A DNA stretch of 64,000 nucleotides, from assembly GCA_030525875.1 (NCBI GenBank), contig JAUNDV010000001.1, positions 97,785 through 161,784 of the forward strand, given 5' to 3'. The notes beneath the pieces were generated by a model. The model saw only the letters and a program-made list of their open reading frames with translations. It was not told the origin of the DNA and made no database searches. This DNA comes from Eubacteriales bacterium. Its GTDB lineage: Bacteria; Bacillota; Clostridia; Lachnospirales; Lachnospiraceae. This document shows positions 42,794 through 53,856 of the stretch, one piece after another. Each line of letters starts with the position of its first letter. Position 1 is the stretch's first letter. The translations under genes and the position numbers were made by a program.

Positions 42794-43108
42794 ATGGCAA
42801 AAGAAATCATCGATGCTGTAAAGGCTGCAGAGCTTAAGGCTGCTGAGGATATTAAACAGGCTAAAGCCCAGGCAGATGCAACGATAAAGGCAGCTAAAGA
42901 AGCAGCAAAAAAAGAGCATGATGAGCTTTTAGACAGAGCCTGTAAGGATGCCCTGACAAGAAAAAAGGAAGCTGAGCTTAAAGCGGAGGCAATTCTTTCA
43001 GAGGCAAATGAGCTTTCAGTAAAAGCGGCTGACGAATTAAAGGCATCTGTAAGATCTAAAGAAGACGAAGCAGTCAAATCAGTGATTTCTTCACTTCTTG
43101 AAAATTAA
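42794..43108 (+). CDS. V-type ATP synthase subunit G/H (peripheral stalk)
   Basis: A 104-residue Ala/Lys/Glu-rich helix predicted as one long coiled coil, like archaeal AhaH and bacterial NtpF/VatG. With subunit E it forms the outer stalk. The ATG at 42794 is 6 bases after AGGAGGG; the ATG at 42788 abuts that site. It opens the operon. Identity rests on composition and position. Confidence 0.7.
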   Translation: MAKEIIDAVKAAELKAAEDIKQAKAQADATIKAAKEAAKKEHDELLDRACKDALTRKKEAELKAEAILSEANELSVKAADELKASVRSKEDEAVKSVISSLLEN

Positions 43109-43151
43109 AAATAAAATTAAATATAGCAAATAAGAGAGGGGGTAAAAGGAT

Positions 43152-45173
43152 ATGTCTAAAGTACCTATGAAGCGAATCTTTATAGCAGGCCTTAAACAGG
43201 ACAGAAAAAAGATATTGGAAACGCTTCAAAGGACAGGAGTTGTTGAAGTCTTGACAGAAAAGTGTGAGGATGATGAACTTAAGACCATGAATGTTATGAG
43301 CGAAGCTGTAGCATTCAGCAAAAATTCAGCACTTGCCGATCAGGCCTTAAGCGTTCTTGACATGTATGCTCCAGATACAGAAAAAAGTATCTTTTCTTCA
43401 TTAGAAGGTGCTAAGGATTTAAGCACAGCCAGATATGAAGAGGAAAGCCTGAACAGAGAAATATATCTGGAAAAGGCCGATGATATATTAAAGCTGGATA
43501 AGCAGATAGCTGAAGACAGAGCTTCCATACCTAAGGCTGAAAGCAGACTGGAGACACTTGCTCCATGGATGAATTTTGATCTTCCGCTTGATTTTAGTGG
43601 AACAGAGAGTACAGTTGCATGGATTGGCACTGTAAATGGTCAGATATCTATGGAAGGTCTATATGCAGCATTTTCAGGCGAAGAATCAGAAAGACCAGAA
43701 AGTCTTGACATCAGCATTATAAGCCAGTCAAAGGAAATGACATGCATTTTTGTAATCTGTCTTAAGGAAGATAAGGAGCTTTGCGAAGAAGGCCTTAAGC
43801 GTCTTAATTTCGCCAAGGCACAGCTTAGCACGATGATTCCAAAGGAAGAGTCAGAGGCAATCAAGGCTGAGATAAAAGAGCTTAATGCAGATATAGAGAA
43901 ATGCATAGAAGAAATCAGGACATATTCACCTGAAAGAGAACATTTAAAATTTATTTCTGATTACTATTCAATGAGGTCAGATAAATACAGCATTCTGGAT
44001 AAGCTGCCTCAGTCAGAATATGCATTCTTTATCGATGGTTATGTGCCATCAAGATATGCGGATGCTCTCAAGGATAAGCTTGAAGCAGGCTTTGATATTG
44101 CAGTGGAGCTTAGAGAACCAGAGGAAAATGAAGATGTTCCTGTAGAGCTTAGCAATGGAATGTTATCTGAGCCTATGGAAACAGTAGTTGAGAGCTATTC
44201 TCTTCCAAATAAAAATGAAATAGATCCATCAAAAATACTTGCTGTATTCTATTACATTTTCTTTGGAATGATGCTTTCAGATGCAGGCTATGGTCTGCTT
44301 ATGGTTCTTGGAACTGGATTCATACTTTTGAAGGTAAAGAATCTTAAGCCTCAGATGAAGAAGATGATGAAGCTGTTCTTCTACTGTGGTATATCAACCA
44401 CAGTATGGGGATTCTTGTTCGGAAGCTTTTTCGGAGATGCAGTAAATGTAATAGCAACGACGTTCTTTAACAGACCAGATATAGCTTTAAGACCTATATG
44501 GTTTGAGCCAGTAAGTGAACCTATGAGACTTCTTGTATTTGCATTTGGTCTTGGTATAGTTCATCTGTTTACCGGTCTGTTTATAAAGCTTTATCTGCTT
44601 TGCAGGCAGGGGCTTTATAAGGATGCCTTTTATGATGTAGTTCTTTGGCTTATGTTTGTAGGCGGAGGTATAGTATATCTCCTTACCATTCCTATGATCA
44701 CCAGTATGCTTGGACTTTCAATAAATCTTGGAGATCCATGGCCAATGGTTTCAGCAGTGGTTGCGATATTAGGAGCTGTAGGAGTTGTTCTTACAGGAGG
44801 AAGAGAATCAAAGAACTGGTTCAAGAGAATTTTAAAGGGTGCTTATAGTGCTTATGGAGTGACAAGTTATCTTTCAGATATACTTTCATATTCAAGACTT
44901 TTGGCACTTGGACTTGCTACAGGTGTTATTGCACAGGTATTCAATAAGATGGGAAGCATGCTTGGAGCAAGCTGGTATGGAATGCTTATTTTCATTATAG
45001 TTTTCCTTATCGGACATGTGATGAACCTTGCAATCAACATACTTGGAGCTTATGTACATACAAACAGACTTCAGTTTGTTGAATTTTTTGGAAAATTTTA
45101 TGAGGGCGGCGGAAAACAGTTTGAGCCGTTCACAGAGCATACAAAGTATTTTAAGGTTAAGGAGGATAATTAA
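43152..45173 (+). CDS. V-type ATP synthase subunit I (a subunit)
   Basis: A 673-residue protein. The N-terminal 330 residues are soluble with a coiled coil and anchor the outer stalk; the C-terminal half has about eight membrane helices, including YIFFGMMLSDAGYGLLM and the SYLSDILSYSRLLALGLATGVIAQ region (extract) with the essential Arg for ion passage. It forms the half-channels next to the K ring. Confidence 0.93.
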   Translation: MSKVPMKRIFIAGLKQDRKKILETLQRTGVVEVLTEKCEDDELKTMNVMSEAVAFSKNSALADQALSVLDMYAPDTEKSIFSSLEGAKDLSTARYEEESLNREIYLEKADDILKLDKQIAEDRASIPKAESRLETLAPWMNFDLPLDFSGTESTVAWIGTVNGQISMEGLYAAFSGEESERPESLDISIISQSKEMTCIFVICLKEDKELCEEGLKRLNFAKAQLSTMIPKEESEAIKAEIKELNADIEKCIEEIRTYSPEREHLKFISDYYSMRSDKYSILDKLPQSEYAFFIDGYVPSRYADALKDKLEAGFDIAVELREPEENEDVPVELSNGMLSEPMETVVESYSLPNKNEIDPSKILAVFYYIFFGMMLSDAGYGLLMVLGTGFILLKVKNLKPQMKKMMKLFFYCGISTTVWGFLFGSFFGDAVNVIATTFFNRPDIALRPIWFEPVSEPMRLLVFAFGLGIVHLFTGLFIKLYLLCRQGLYKDAFYDVVLWLMFVGGGIVYLLTIPMITSMLGLSINLGDPWPMVSAVVAILGAVGVVLTGGRESKNWFKRILKGAYSAYGVTSYLSDILSYSRLLALGLATGVIAQVFNKMGSMLGASWYGMLIFIIVFLIGHVMNLAINILGAYVHTNRLQFVEFFGKFYEGGGKQFEPFTEHTKYFKVKEDN

Positions 45174-45659
<486 letters not shown>

Positions 45660-45704
45660 TTTTTGGATAAGAGCATTTAGTATTGACAGAGAGGGGAACA
45701 GATA

Positions 45705-46298
45705 ATGAGCGGACTTGATAAGATAGTCGGTCATATTACAGGAACAGCAGAGGCAGAGGTTAAAGAGATTCTTGAAGCTGCCAAGGCTAAGGCTTACGCT
45801 ATCGAGAAGGAAGCAGCCCAGAAGACCATAGCTGAATGTGACCGTATAAAAGAAAAGTCTGAAAGAGAAGCTGCAAACATTATAGAAAGAGGCAATGCAT
45901 CAGCAGAGCTAAAGAGGAAACAGCAGCTCCTTATTGCAAAGCAGAGTCTGATAAAGGAAGTTATCAGCAAAGCCGCATTATCTCTTCAGAATCTTTCAGA
46001 CGCGGAGTATTTTGAAGTTTTAAAGAAACTGTTTAAGAAACATTTACCAACTCAGGATGCTGTTATTTTATTTTCAGAAAAGGATTTAAAAAGACTGCCA
46101 GATGGATTTGTGGATGAGCTTTCAGCAATGCTTTTGGAAAGCGGACATGAACTTAAGCTTGGCGGTAAAGCTCCAGATATAAAGAGTGGTTTTATACTTG
46201 ATTTCGGTGGAGTAGAGGAAAACCTTTCTTTTGAAGCTTTAATGGATAATTCAATGGAGCTTCTGATGGATAAGGTAAATAAGGAATTATTTATGTAA
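45705..46298 (+). CDS. V-type ATP synthase subunit E
   Basis: A 197-residue peripheral-stalk subunit with an Ala/Lys/Glu-rich helical N-terminal half and a globular C-terminal domain ending in the usual SGFILDFGGVEENLSFEALM (extract). Pairs with the G/H subunit. Confidence 0.85.
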   Translation: MSGLDKIVGHITGTAEAEVKEILEAAKAKAYAIEKEAAQKTIAECDRIKEKSEREAANIIERGNASAELKRKQQLLIAKQSLIKEVISKAALSLQNLSDAEYFEVLKKLFKKHLPTQDAVILFSEKDLKRLPDGFVDELSAMLLESGHELKLGGKAPDIKSGFILDFGGVEENLSFEALMDNSMELLMDKVNKELFM

Positions 46299-46317
46299 CA
46301 GCCGAAGGAGGGTATAA

Positions 46318-47295
46318 ATGACAGGAGCCTATATAGATAAAGACTATGTATATGCTGTAGCACGTATCAGAAGTGCGGAGCTTAAGCTCTTTGATAAAGC
46401 TGTTATGGACCAGCTTATACAGGCTCACAGCGCTGATGAATGTATAGACCTTCTGCTCGAAAAGGACTGGGGAAACGGAAGCAGAAATGCAGACGAGATA
46501 CTCAGCACAGAAAGAGAAAAAATATGGGAGCTTATAGATGAGCTCATACCGGATAGACAGATATTCAGCATTTTCAGACTGCCTAATGATTACAGCAATC
46601 TAAAGGCTGCTATCAAGGAGTCGGTAATGGATTACGATTATCCGGGTATCTATATTCAGGAAGCAAATATAGATCCAATGCTTATCAGACAGGCTGTAAA
46701 GGAGCGAAATTATCAGGAGCTGCCTGATGAAATGGCAAACCTTGCAGCTTATGCACACAGTTTGTTCTTAAAGACAAGAGATGGACAGCTCTGTGACATT
46801 GTCGTAGATAAGGCCTGCATTGAAGCAATCTTAAAGGCAGGAGCAGAGAGTGGAAATGAATTTATAGAAATGTATGCGGAGCTTGTTGCAGTATCGTCAA
46901 ATATCAAGACAGCAGTAAGAGCAGCCAATACTGGAAAGGACAGGAGTTTCCTCGATAAGGCAATATGTGATTGTCCTACTCTTCCAGCAGAGGGACTTAT
47001 AAAGGGAGCTCTAAGCGGTATTGATGGTATATGCTCATATCTTATGTCAACTGACTACAGCGAGGCAGTTGGAGAGCTCAAGAAATCGCCTGCAGCATTT
47101 GAGAGATGGTGTGATAACCTGATTATAGGAAAAATCAGATCGGAGCTATACAATTCATTTGGTATTGGGCCACTGGCAGCATATGTACTTGCCAGAGAAA
47201 ATGAAATAAAATCAGTAAGAATTATTTTATCCGGAAAACAGAATGGATTTTCCGAGGATGTAATAAGAGAAAGGGTGCGAGAGACTTATGTATAA
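46318..47295 (+). CDS. V-type ATP synthase subunit C
   Basis: A 325-residue helical subunit (VatC/NtpC, d-subunit type) that links the central axle to the K ring. YVYAVARIRSAELKLF at the start and the C-terminal FGIGPLAAYVLARENEIKSVRII (extract) are diagnostic. Overlaps subunit F by 8 bases. Confidence 0.88.
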   Translation: MTGAYIDKDYVYAVARIRSAELKLFDKAVMDQLIQAHSADECIDLLLEKDWGNGSRNADEILSTEREKIWELIDELIPDRQIFSIFRLPNDYSNLKAAIKESVMDYDYPGIYIQEANIDPMLIRQAVKERNYQELPDEMANLAAYAHSLFLKTRDGQLCDIVVDKACIEAILKAGAESGNEFIEMYAELVAVSSNIKTAVRAANTGKDRSFLDKAICDCPTLPAEGLIKGALSGIDGICSYLMSTDYSEAVGELKKSPAAFERWCDNLIIGKIRSELYNSFGIGPLAAYVLARENEIKSVRIILSGKQNGFSEDVIRERVRETYV

Positions 47296-47608
47296 AATAG
47301 CAGTTATGGGAGACCGTGACAGTATATATGGCTTTGCAGCAGTGGGACTTGAACCTTTTCCTATTACAGATGCGGAAGAGGCAGCAGCAAAGCTAAAAGA
47401 GCTTGTAGAAGGAAACTATGCTGTGATATATATCACGGAACAGCTTGCAGCAAAGCTTGAGAAAGAAATAATCCATTATTCTGAACGCAGACTTCCGGCT
47501 ATTATCCTGATACCTGGTGTTTCAGGAAATACAGGAAAGGGAATACAGGCGGTTAAGCGTTCTGTAGAGCAGGCTGTTGGTTCAGATATCATATTCGGAA
47601 ATGATTAA
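47288..47608 (+). CDS. V-type ATP synthase subunit F
   Basis: A 106-residue subunit of the central axle. It begins YKIAVMGDRDSIYGFAAVGL, and ends in a short helix; VIYITEQLA is typical. Its start lies inside the end of subunit C. Confidence 0.88.
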   Translation: MYKIAVMGDRDSIYGFAAVGLEPFPITDAEEAAAKLKELVEGNYAVIYITEQLAAKLEKEIIHYSERRLPAIILIPGVSGNTGKGIQAVKRSVEQAVGSDIIFGND

Positions 47609-47618
47609 AGGAGCATAA

Positions 47619-49391
47619 ATGAGTAAGGGTGTAATTAAAAAAGTTGCCGGACCTCTTGTTATTGCCAAGGGGATGCGTGATGCAAACATGTTTGACGTTG
47701 TACGTGTTTCTGATCAGCATCTTATAGGAGAGATCATCGAAATACATGGAGATGAGGCATCAATCCAGGTATACGAGGAAACCTCAGGACTCGGACCTGG
47801 AGAGCCTGTTGAATCAACAGGTGTGCCAATGTCAGTTGAACTTGGACCGGGACTTATAAGTAGTATATACGACGGAATTCAGAGACCTCTTGTAAAGATC
47901 ATGGAGGCTACAGGATCAAACCTTCTTCAGAGAGGTGTTGAGGTTCCTTCACTTGACAGAGAGAAAAAATGGCTCTTTACTCCTACTGCAAAGGCAGGGG
48001 ATGAAGTTGTTGGAGGAGATATAATCGGTACAGTTCAGGAAACCGATATTGTTCTTCATAAGATCATGGTTCCAAATGGAGTTAAGGGCAAGATTAAAGA
48101 TATAAAAGCAGGAGAATTTACAGTAACTGAGGATGTCTGTGAGATAGAAACAGAAAAGGGTATTGTAAATGTACAGCTTATGCAGAAGTGGCCTGTACGA
48201 TCAGGAAGACCTTATGCAAAGAAGCTTTCACCTGATGTACCTCTTGTAACAGGACAGAGAGTTATAGATACTCTTTTCCCAATTGCAAAGGGCGGTGTTG
48301 CGGCAGTTCCTGGACCTTTCGGATCAGGAAAGACTGTAGTCCAGCACCAGCTTGCTAAGTGGGCAGATGCTGACATAGTTGTTTATATAGGCTGCGGTGA
48401 GCGTGGAAATGAGATGACTGACGTTCTTAATGAGTTCCCAGAGCTTAAGGATCCAAGAACAGGCAAGTCACTTATGGAGAGAACAGTACTTATTGCCAAC
48501 ACTTCAGATATGCCTGTTGCCGCCAGAGAGGCCTCTATTTATACAGGTATAACAATAGCTGAGTACTTCAGAGATATGGGCTATTCTGTAGCACTTATGG
48601 CTGACTCAACATCAAGATGGGCAGAGGCACTTAGAGAGATGTCAGGACGTCTTGAGGAGATGCCAGGTGAGGAAGGATACCCAGCTTACCTTGGATCAAG
48701 ACTTGCACAGTTCTATGAGAGAGCCGGAAGAGTTATTTCAATGGGAAGCGAAGGAAGAGAAGGTGCATTGTCAGTTATCGGTGCAGTATCACCTGCCGGA
48801 GGAGATATTTCAGAGCCTGTTACCCAGGCAACACTCCGTATCGTAAAGGTATTCTGGTCACTGGATGCAAACCTTGCATATAAGAGACATTTCCCAGCCA
48901 TCAACTGGCTGACTTCATATTCTCTGTATCTTGATAATATGGAGAAATATTTCAATGAAAATGCTGCCTCAGACTGGACAAGCTTAAGAGCAGATCTTAT
49001 GAGACTTCTTCAGGATGAGTCAGAGCTTGATGAAATCGTTAAGCTTGTAGGTATGGATGCTCTTTCAGCGCCTGACAGATTAAAGCTTGAAGCTGCCAGA
49101 TCTATAAGAGAGGACTACCTGCACCAAAATGCATTTAATGACGTTGATACATATACCTCACTTACAAAGCAGCATCTTATGATGCAGCTTATACTGGATT
49201 TCTACAGAGAGGCAAATGAAGCACTTAAGGAAGGTGCAAAGGTAGACGACCTTGTTAAGATCGAATGCCGTGAAGCAATAGGCCGTTTCAAATATGTAGA
49301 AGAGGACAGAATTCAGGACGAGTACAACAGAATTGTTGAAGCTCTCAAGAAGGAATGTGCTGAATGCGTAGCAAGAAAGGAGGAATTCTGA
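47619..49391 (+). CDS. V-type ATP synthase catalytic subunit A
   Basis: The 590-residue nucleotide-hydrolysing or -synthesising subunit. The P loop is [11 protein letters not shown] (from residue 232), [10 protein letters not shown] and [20 protein letters not shown] (extract) follow, and the non-homologous insert before the P loop is present. Forms the A3B3 head with subunit B. Confidence 0.97.
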   Translation: MSKGVIKKVAGPLVIAKGMRDANMFDVVRVSDQHLIGEIIEIHGDEASIQVYEETSGLGPGEPVESTGVPMSVELGPGLISSIYDGIQRPLVKIMEATGSNLLQRGVEVPSLDREKKWLFTPTAKAGDEVVGGDIIGTVQETDIVLHKIMVPNGVKGKIKDIKAGEFTVTEDVCEIETEKGIVNVQLMQKWPVRSGRPYAKKLSPDVPLVTGQRVIDTLFPIAKGGVAAVPGPFGSGKTVVQHQLAKWADADIVVYIGCGERGNEMTDVLNEFPELKDPRTGKSLMERTVLIANTSDMPVAAREASIYTGITIAEYFRDMGYSVALMADSTSRWAEALREMSGRLEEMPGEEGYPAYLGSRLAQFYERAGRVISMGSEGREGALSVIGAVSPAGGDISEPVTQATLRIVKVFWSLDANLAYKRHFPAINWLTSYSLYLDNMEKYFNENAASDWTSLRADLMRLLQDESELDEIVKLVGMDALSAPDRLKLEAARSIREDYLHQNAFNDVDTYTSLTKQHLMMQLILDFYREANEALKEGAKVDDLVKIECREAIGRFKYVEEDRIQDEYNRIVEALKKECAECVARKEEF

Positions 49392-49392
49392 T

Positions 49393-50772
49393 ATGCCTAA
49401 GGAGTATAGAACTATACAGGAAATAGCAGGTCCTCTGATGCTCGTTAGAGGCGTTGAGGGAGTTACTTACAATGAGCTCGGAGAAATCGAGCTTGCTGAC
49501 GGAACAAGAAGAAGATGTAAGGTACTTGAGATAGATGAGGGAAATGCCCTTGTACAGCTTTTTGAAGCATCAACAGGTATCAACCTTGCATCATCAAAGG
49601 TAAGATTCCTTGGAAGATGTATGGAGCTTGGAGTTTCAGGAGATATGCTCGGACGTATGTTTGATGGTCTTGGACGTCCTATAGATGGAGGTCCAGAGAT
49701 AATTCCAGATGCAAGAATGGATATAAATGGACTTCCTATAAATCCAGCAGCAAGAAGCTATCCTGAGGAGTTTATCCAGACTGGAGTTTCAGCTATTGAT
49801 GGACTTAATACACTTGTAAGAGGTCAGAAGCTGCCTATCTTCTCATGTTCAGGTCTTCCACATGCCAACCTTGCAGCACAGATTGCAAGACAGGCAAAGG
49901 TTAGAGGAACAAGCGAGCCTTTCGCAGTAGTATTTGCAGCAATGGGAATTACATTTGAGGAAGCAAACTTCTTCATGAATTCATTTAGGGAAACAGGAGC
50001 TATCGACAGAGCAGTAATGTTCCTTAACCTTGCAAATGACCCTGCTGTAGAGCGTATATCTACACCAAGAATGGCTCTTACAGCAGCTGAGTATCTTGCT
50101 TTTGAAAAGGGCATGCATGTACTTGTAATACTTACAGATATTACAAACTACGCAGATTCCCTTCGTGAGATTTCAGCAGCACGTAAGGAAGTTCCTGGAA
50201 GACGTGGATATCCTGGATACATGTACACAGACCTCGCATCACTTTACGAGCGTGCAGGAAGACAGTCAGGAAGAAACGGATCAATCACAATGGTACCTAT
50301 ACTTACCATGCCTGAGGATGACAAGACACATCCTATTCCTGACCTTACAGGATATATTACAGAGGGACAGATTATTCTCTCAAGAGATCTTTACAGAAAA
50401 TCAGTAGCACCTCCTATAGATGTTCTTCCTTCACTTAGTCGTCTTAAGGATAAGGGAATTGGAAAGGGCAAGACAAGAGAGGATCATGCAGATACAATGA
50501 ACCAGCTTTTTGCAGCATATGCAAGAGGTAAGGATGCAAAGGAGCTGATGGTCGTTCTTGGAGAGGCTGCACTTACAGATATAGATAAGCTCTATGCTAA
50601 GTTTGCAGATGAGTTTGAGAAGCAGTATGTTTCACAGGGCTACAATACAGATAGAAGTATAGAAGAAACACTTGACCTTGGATGGAAGCTTCTTGGTATA
50701 CTTCCAAAGTCAGAGCTTAAGCGTATCAAGGATAAGTTTGTAGATGAATATTACAGACCTTATGAGGAATAA
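49393..50772 (+). CDS. V-type ATP synthase subunit B
   Basis: The 459-residue non-catalytic partner of subunit A. It has no P loop; [18 protein letters not shown] and [20 protein letters not shown] (extracts) are its hallmarks. Starts one base after the stop of subunit A. Confidence 0.97.
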   Translation: MPKEYRTIQEIAGPLMLVRGVEGVTYNELGEIELADGTRRRCKVLEIDEGNALVQLFEASTGINLASSKVRFLGRCMELGVSGDMLGRMFDGLGRPIDGGPEIIPDARMDINGLPINPAARSYPEEFIQTGVSAIDGLNTLVRGQKLPIFSCSGLPHANLAAQIARQAKVRGTSEPFAVVFAAMGITFEEANFFMNSFRETGAIDRAVMFLNLANDPAVERISTPRMALTAAEYLAFEKGMHVLVILTDITNYADSLREISAARKEVPGRRGYPGYMYTDLASLYERAGRQSGRNGSITMVPILTMPEDDKTHPIPDLTGYITEGQIILSRDLYRKSVAPPIDVLPSLSRLKDKGIGKGKTREDHADTMNQLFAAYARGKDAKELMVVLGEAALTDIDKLYAKFADEFEKQYVSQGYNTDRSIEETLDLGWKLLGILPKSELKRIKDKFVDEYYRPYEE

Positions 50773-50837
50773 TTTAAGGAAAATATATCACTAAGCAAAT
50801 ATATCATTATTAGGATACAGCAGAAAAGAGGGTATAA

Positions 50838-51539
50838 ATGGCACAGGCACAGGTTAATCCTACAAGAATGGAGCTGACCCGCCTTAAGAATAAGCTTAAA
50901 ACTGCGAAACGTGGACACAAGCTTCTTAAGGATAAGCGTGATGAGCTGATGAGACAGTTTCTCATACTTGTAAGAGAAAACAAGGAGCTAAGAGAAAAGG
51001 TTGAAAGAGAGATAAATCTTTGCAATCGTAACTTTGTGCTTGCAAGAGCCGGAATGAATGCCGAAGCGCTAAATGTGGCATTGATGGCTCCTAAGCAGGA
51101 GGTATATCTTGAGGCAGAAACAAAGAATGTTATGTCGGTAGATATTCCAAAGTTTACTTACAAGACAAGAACCTCTGATACCAATGATATCTACTCCTAC
51201 GGTTTTGCATTTACCTCTTCAGATCTGGATGATGCGGTTAAGAGCATTGCTGACCTGCTTCCGGACATGTTAAGACTGGCTGAGTGCGAAAAATCATGTC
51301 AGCTTATGGCTACTGAGATTGAAAAAACAAGGCGTCGTGTTAATGCACTTGAGCATGTAATGATACCTCAGACAGAGCAAAGCATCAAATACATAACCAT
51401 GAAGCTGGATGAAAATGAGAGAAGTTCACAGATCAGACTTATGAAGGTTAAGGATATGATGCTGGAACAGGCACATAAATTTTCAGAGCATGACAGTTTG
51501 GATACTTATCCAGTTGTTATAGAAGAGGAAATGGTATAA
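50838..51539 (+). CDS. V-type ATP synthase subunit D (central axle)
   Basis: A 233-residue coiled-coil shaft protein. PTRMELTRLKNKLKTAKRGHKLLKDKRDEL at the N terminus (extract) and RRRVNALEHVMIP near the C terminus are diagnostic. It transmits rotation from the A3B3 head to the K ring and ends the operon. Confidence 0.94.
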   Translation: MAQAQVNPTRMELTRLKNKLKTAKRGHKLLKDKRDELMRQFLILVRENKELREKVEREINLCNRNFVLARAGMNAEALNVALMAPKQEVYLEAETKNVMSVDIPKFTYKTRTSDTNDIYSYGFAFTSSDLDDAVKSIADLLPDMLRLAECEKSCQLMATEIEKTRRRVNALEHVMIPQTEQSIKYITMKLDENERSSQIRLMKVKDMMLEQAHKFSEHDSLDTYPVVIEEEMV

Positions 51540-51556
51540 AATAGTAAAAAAATAAT

Positions 51557-51592
51557 GAAGCGGCTGCACGTTATATTACGTACAGCTGCTTC
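51557..51592 (+). other. Hairpin after the V-ATPase operon
   Basis: GAAGC-GGCTGCACG and CGTACAGCTGCTTC pair around TTATATTA with a few mismatches. No T run follows, so it looks like an mRNA stability or pausing element rather than a true terminator, and the next gene may be read through. Confidence 0.55.
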
Positions 51593-51616
51593 GTGCGTAT
51601 AAAAAGGAGATATTAT

Positions 51617-52540
51617 ATGAAAGAGACTGCATTGGTTATTATGGCAGCAGGCATTGGATCCAGATATGGAGCAGGGATCAAGCAGCTTGCCAAGGTTGGC
51701 CCTTCAGATGAAATTATCATGGATTACAGCATTCATGATGCACTTAAGGCAGGCTTCAATAAAGTAATCTTCATTATCAGAAAAGATATCGAAGAGGAAT
51801 TCAAAGAGGTTATAGGAAATCGGATCGAAAAGGTAACAGAAGTAAAATATGCATATCAGGATCTTCATGACCTGCCTGAGGGATATGAGCTTCCAGCAGG
51901 AAGAACAAAGCCATGGGGTACAGCTCAGGCTATCATAGCTGCAAGAGAGTTGATCGACTGCCCATTCATTGTAATAAATGCAGATGATTTTTATGGAGCT
52001 GACGGCTTTAAGAAGATTCATGATTACCTTGTAGAAGAGCATGAGAAAAATGCTAATAAACTGGATATCTGTATGGCTGGCTTTGTGCTTGGAAATACCT
52101 TAAGTGACAATGGAACAGTTGCAAGAGGAGTTTGTAAGGTATCAGAAGAAGGCGTACTTAAATCTGTAACAGAGACCTTTGAAATTGCAAAGAAAGATGG
52201 AAAGGTAATGGGTAAGGATAAGGCTGGAAATGATGTCGAGCTTTCAGAGAACGATGTTGTGTCAATGAATATGTGGGGACTTACACCAGAGCTTGTAAAG
52301 GTTCTCATAGACAAGTTCCCTGGCTTCCTTAACAGCCTTAAAGAGGGAGATATAAAGTCAGAATATTTGCTTCCTACAATAATAGACGATCTTATCAGAG
52401 AAGATAAGGCTGAGGTAAAGGTTCTTTCAACAGCTGATAAATGGTATGGTGTCACCTACCATGAGGACAGAGAGCATGTAGCAGAGGCAATAAAAGATAT
52501 GATAGATAAGGGAATATATGCCAATAAGCTTTTTGGATAA
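51617..52540 (+). CDS. Sugar-phosphate nucleotidyltransferase-like protein
   Basis: A 307-residue NTP-transferase fold protein. The N-terminal IMAAGIGSRYGAGIKQL is the nucleotide-binding loop with a catalytic-type Lys, KPWGTAQAIIAA the second base-binding segment and VINADDFYG the metal Asp pair. The product is not identifiable; typical relatives make UDP- or CDP-activated sugars or polyols. ATG 51617 lies 7 bases after AAAGGAG. Confidence 0.85.
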   Translation: MKETALVIMAAGIGSRYGAGIKQLAKVGPSDEIIMDYSIHDALKAGFNKVIFIIRKDIEEEFKEVIGNRIEKVTEVKYAYQDLHDLPEGYELPAGRTKPWGTAQAIIAARELIDCPFIVINADDFYGADGFKKIHDYLVEEHEKNANKLDICMAGFVLGNTLSDNGTVARGVCKVSEEGVLKSVTETFEIAKKDGKVMGKDKAGNDVELSENDVVSMNMWGLTPELVKVLIDKFPGFLNSLKEGDIKSEYLLPTIIDDLIREDKAEVKVLSTADKWYGVTYHEDREHVAEAIKDMIDKGIYANKLFG

Positions 52541-52570
52541 GTATAAAATTTTCAAATAAGGAGTCAGGAT

Positions 52571-53806
52571 TTGACTTATAACAGAGAATCAAAAAAGAAT
52601 AAATTAAAAAGTCAGGTAATAACACCTGAAAATGAAGATAAGCCTCACAAGAGGCATATATCAGCAAAGATAGTCATAGCAGTGGCTGCATGTATTGCAG
52701 CCATCGCTTTGTTTGCTTATTTACTGTATAATCGAAAATTCAGCACATTCTATGATGTAATATGGGAAGAAGAGCTGTTTGATGAGGGCTCAAAGGCAGA
52801 TGCCTTTAGAGAGTACATTCCTTATGCAGATGGCATGATAAGATATTCAAAGGATGGTGCTTCATACATAGATTCAGATGGAAAAACTATTTGGGAAAAA
52901 AGCTTTCAGATGAATTCGCCTGCTGCAGATGTAAATGGAGAGTATGCGGTGATAGCAGATGAGGGCGGCAGCAGTATCTATATTTTCAATGAAACTGGAA
53001 ATACTGGAACCACAACGACTCTGCTTCCACTTACGAAGGCTGTGGTATCCCAGTATGGAGTTGTTTTCGCTATACTTAAGGATAAAAATGCTGAGTGGAT
53101 AAGCGCTTTTAAGCCAGATGGCGGTGCGATTGACCTATCTGTAAAATCTATAATATCTGGGGACGGCTATCCTGTAGACATATCAGTTTCTCCTGATGGT
53201 AGCCAGCTTATTACGTCCTATGTAAGCATAGAAAACGGAGTCGTTTCCAACAAGGTTATTTTCAGAAACTTTGGAGAAATAGGAAAAAATACAGATGCTA
53301 GAAGAATAGTAGGTGGCTTTTCAGATGAATTTCAGGGAAAGCTTGTAAGCAGAGTTCATTTTTCTGATGAAGTATATTCACAGGCCTTTTATGGCGGAGG
53401 AATAGTATTTTTCTCAAACAAGGTACTTACGAGTCCAAAGGTTGTAAATAGTGTCGGGTACAGCGAGGAAATGCTTTCAATAGCATATTCGGATAAGTAT
53501 GTGGCAGTTGTGTTAAGGCAGGAGAGTGAGGAAGCAAAGGCACCATACAGACTTGAGATATTCAGAACAGACGGTAAGCTGCAGGGCACAGCAGAGTTTG
53601 ATTTTCAGTTTGAAAATATGGCTATTCAGGGAGACGAGATAATATTTACAGGCAAAAACGATGTACACATCTATAGGTGCAATGGAAGTATAAAGGCAGA
53701 GCTGGAGATGGACGGAGATGATCCTGATACTGTGATAAAGACAAAAATCCCGGGTGAATATATAGCAGCCGGAGGAAATAAGCTGATAAAATTCAAGTTA
53801 AGATAA
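52571..53806 (+). CDS. DUF5711 family membrane-anchored protein
   Basis: A 411-residue protein starting at TTG 52571, 7 bases after AAGGAG; no ATG fits the N terminus. A basic cytoplasmic stretch (to about 32) precedes one membrane helix (33-52), then an external domain of repeated beta strands (GASYIDSDGKTIWEKSF, VDISVSPDGSQLITSYV) that looks like a beta-propeller. Family function unknown, conserved in Lachnospiraceae. Confidence 0.8.
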   Translation: MTYNRESKKNKLKSQVITPENEDKPHKRHISAKIVIAVAACIAAIALFAYLLYNRKFSTFYDVIWEEELFDEGSKADAFREYIPYADGMIRYSKDGASYIDSDGKTIWEKSFQMNSPAADVNGEYAVIADEGGSSIYIFNETGNTGTTTTLLPLTKAVVSQYGVVFAILKDKNAEWISAFKPDGGAIDLSVKSIISGDGYPVDISVSPDGSQLITSYVSIENGVVSNKVIFRNFGEIGKNTDARRIVGGFSDEFQGKLVSRVHFSDEVYSQAFYGGGIVFFSNKVLTSPKVVNSVGYSEEMLSIAYSDKYVAVVLRQESEEAKAPYRLEIFRTDGKLQGTAEFDFQFENMAIQGDEIIFTGKNDVHIYRCNGSIKAELEMDGDDPDTVIKTKIPGEYIAAGGNKLIKFKLR

Positions 53807-53856
53807 ATATTCTGAATGAAAATGATACGAAGTAAGATATATAAGGGGTAAGGCAT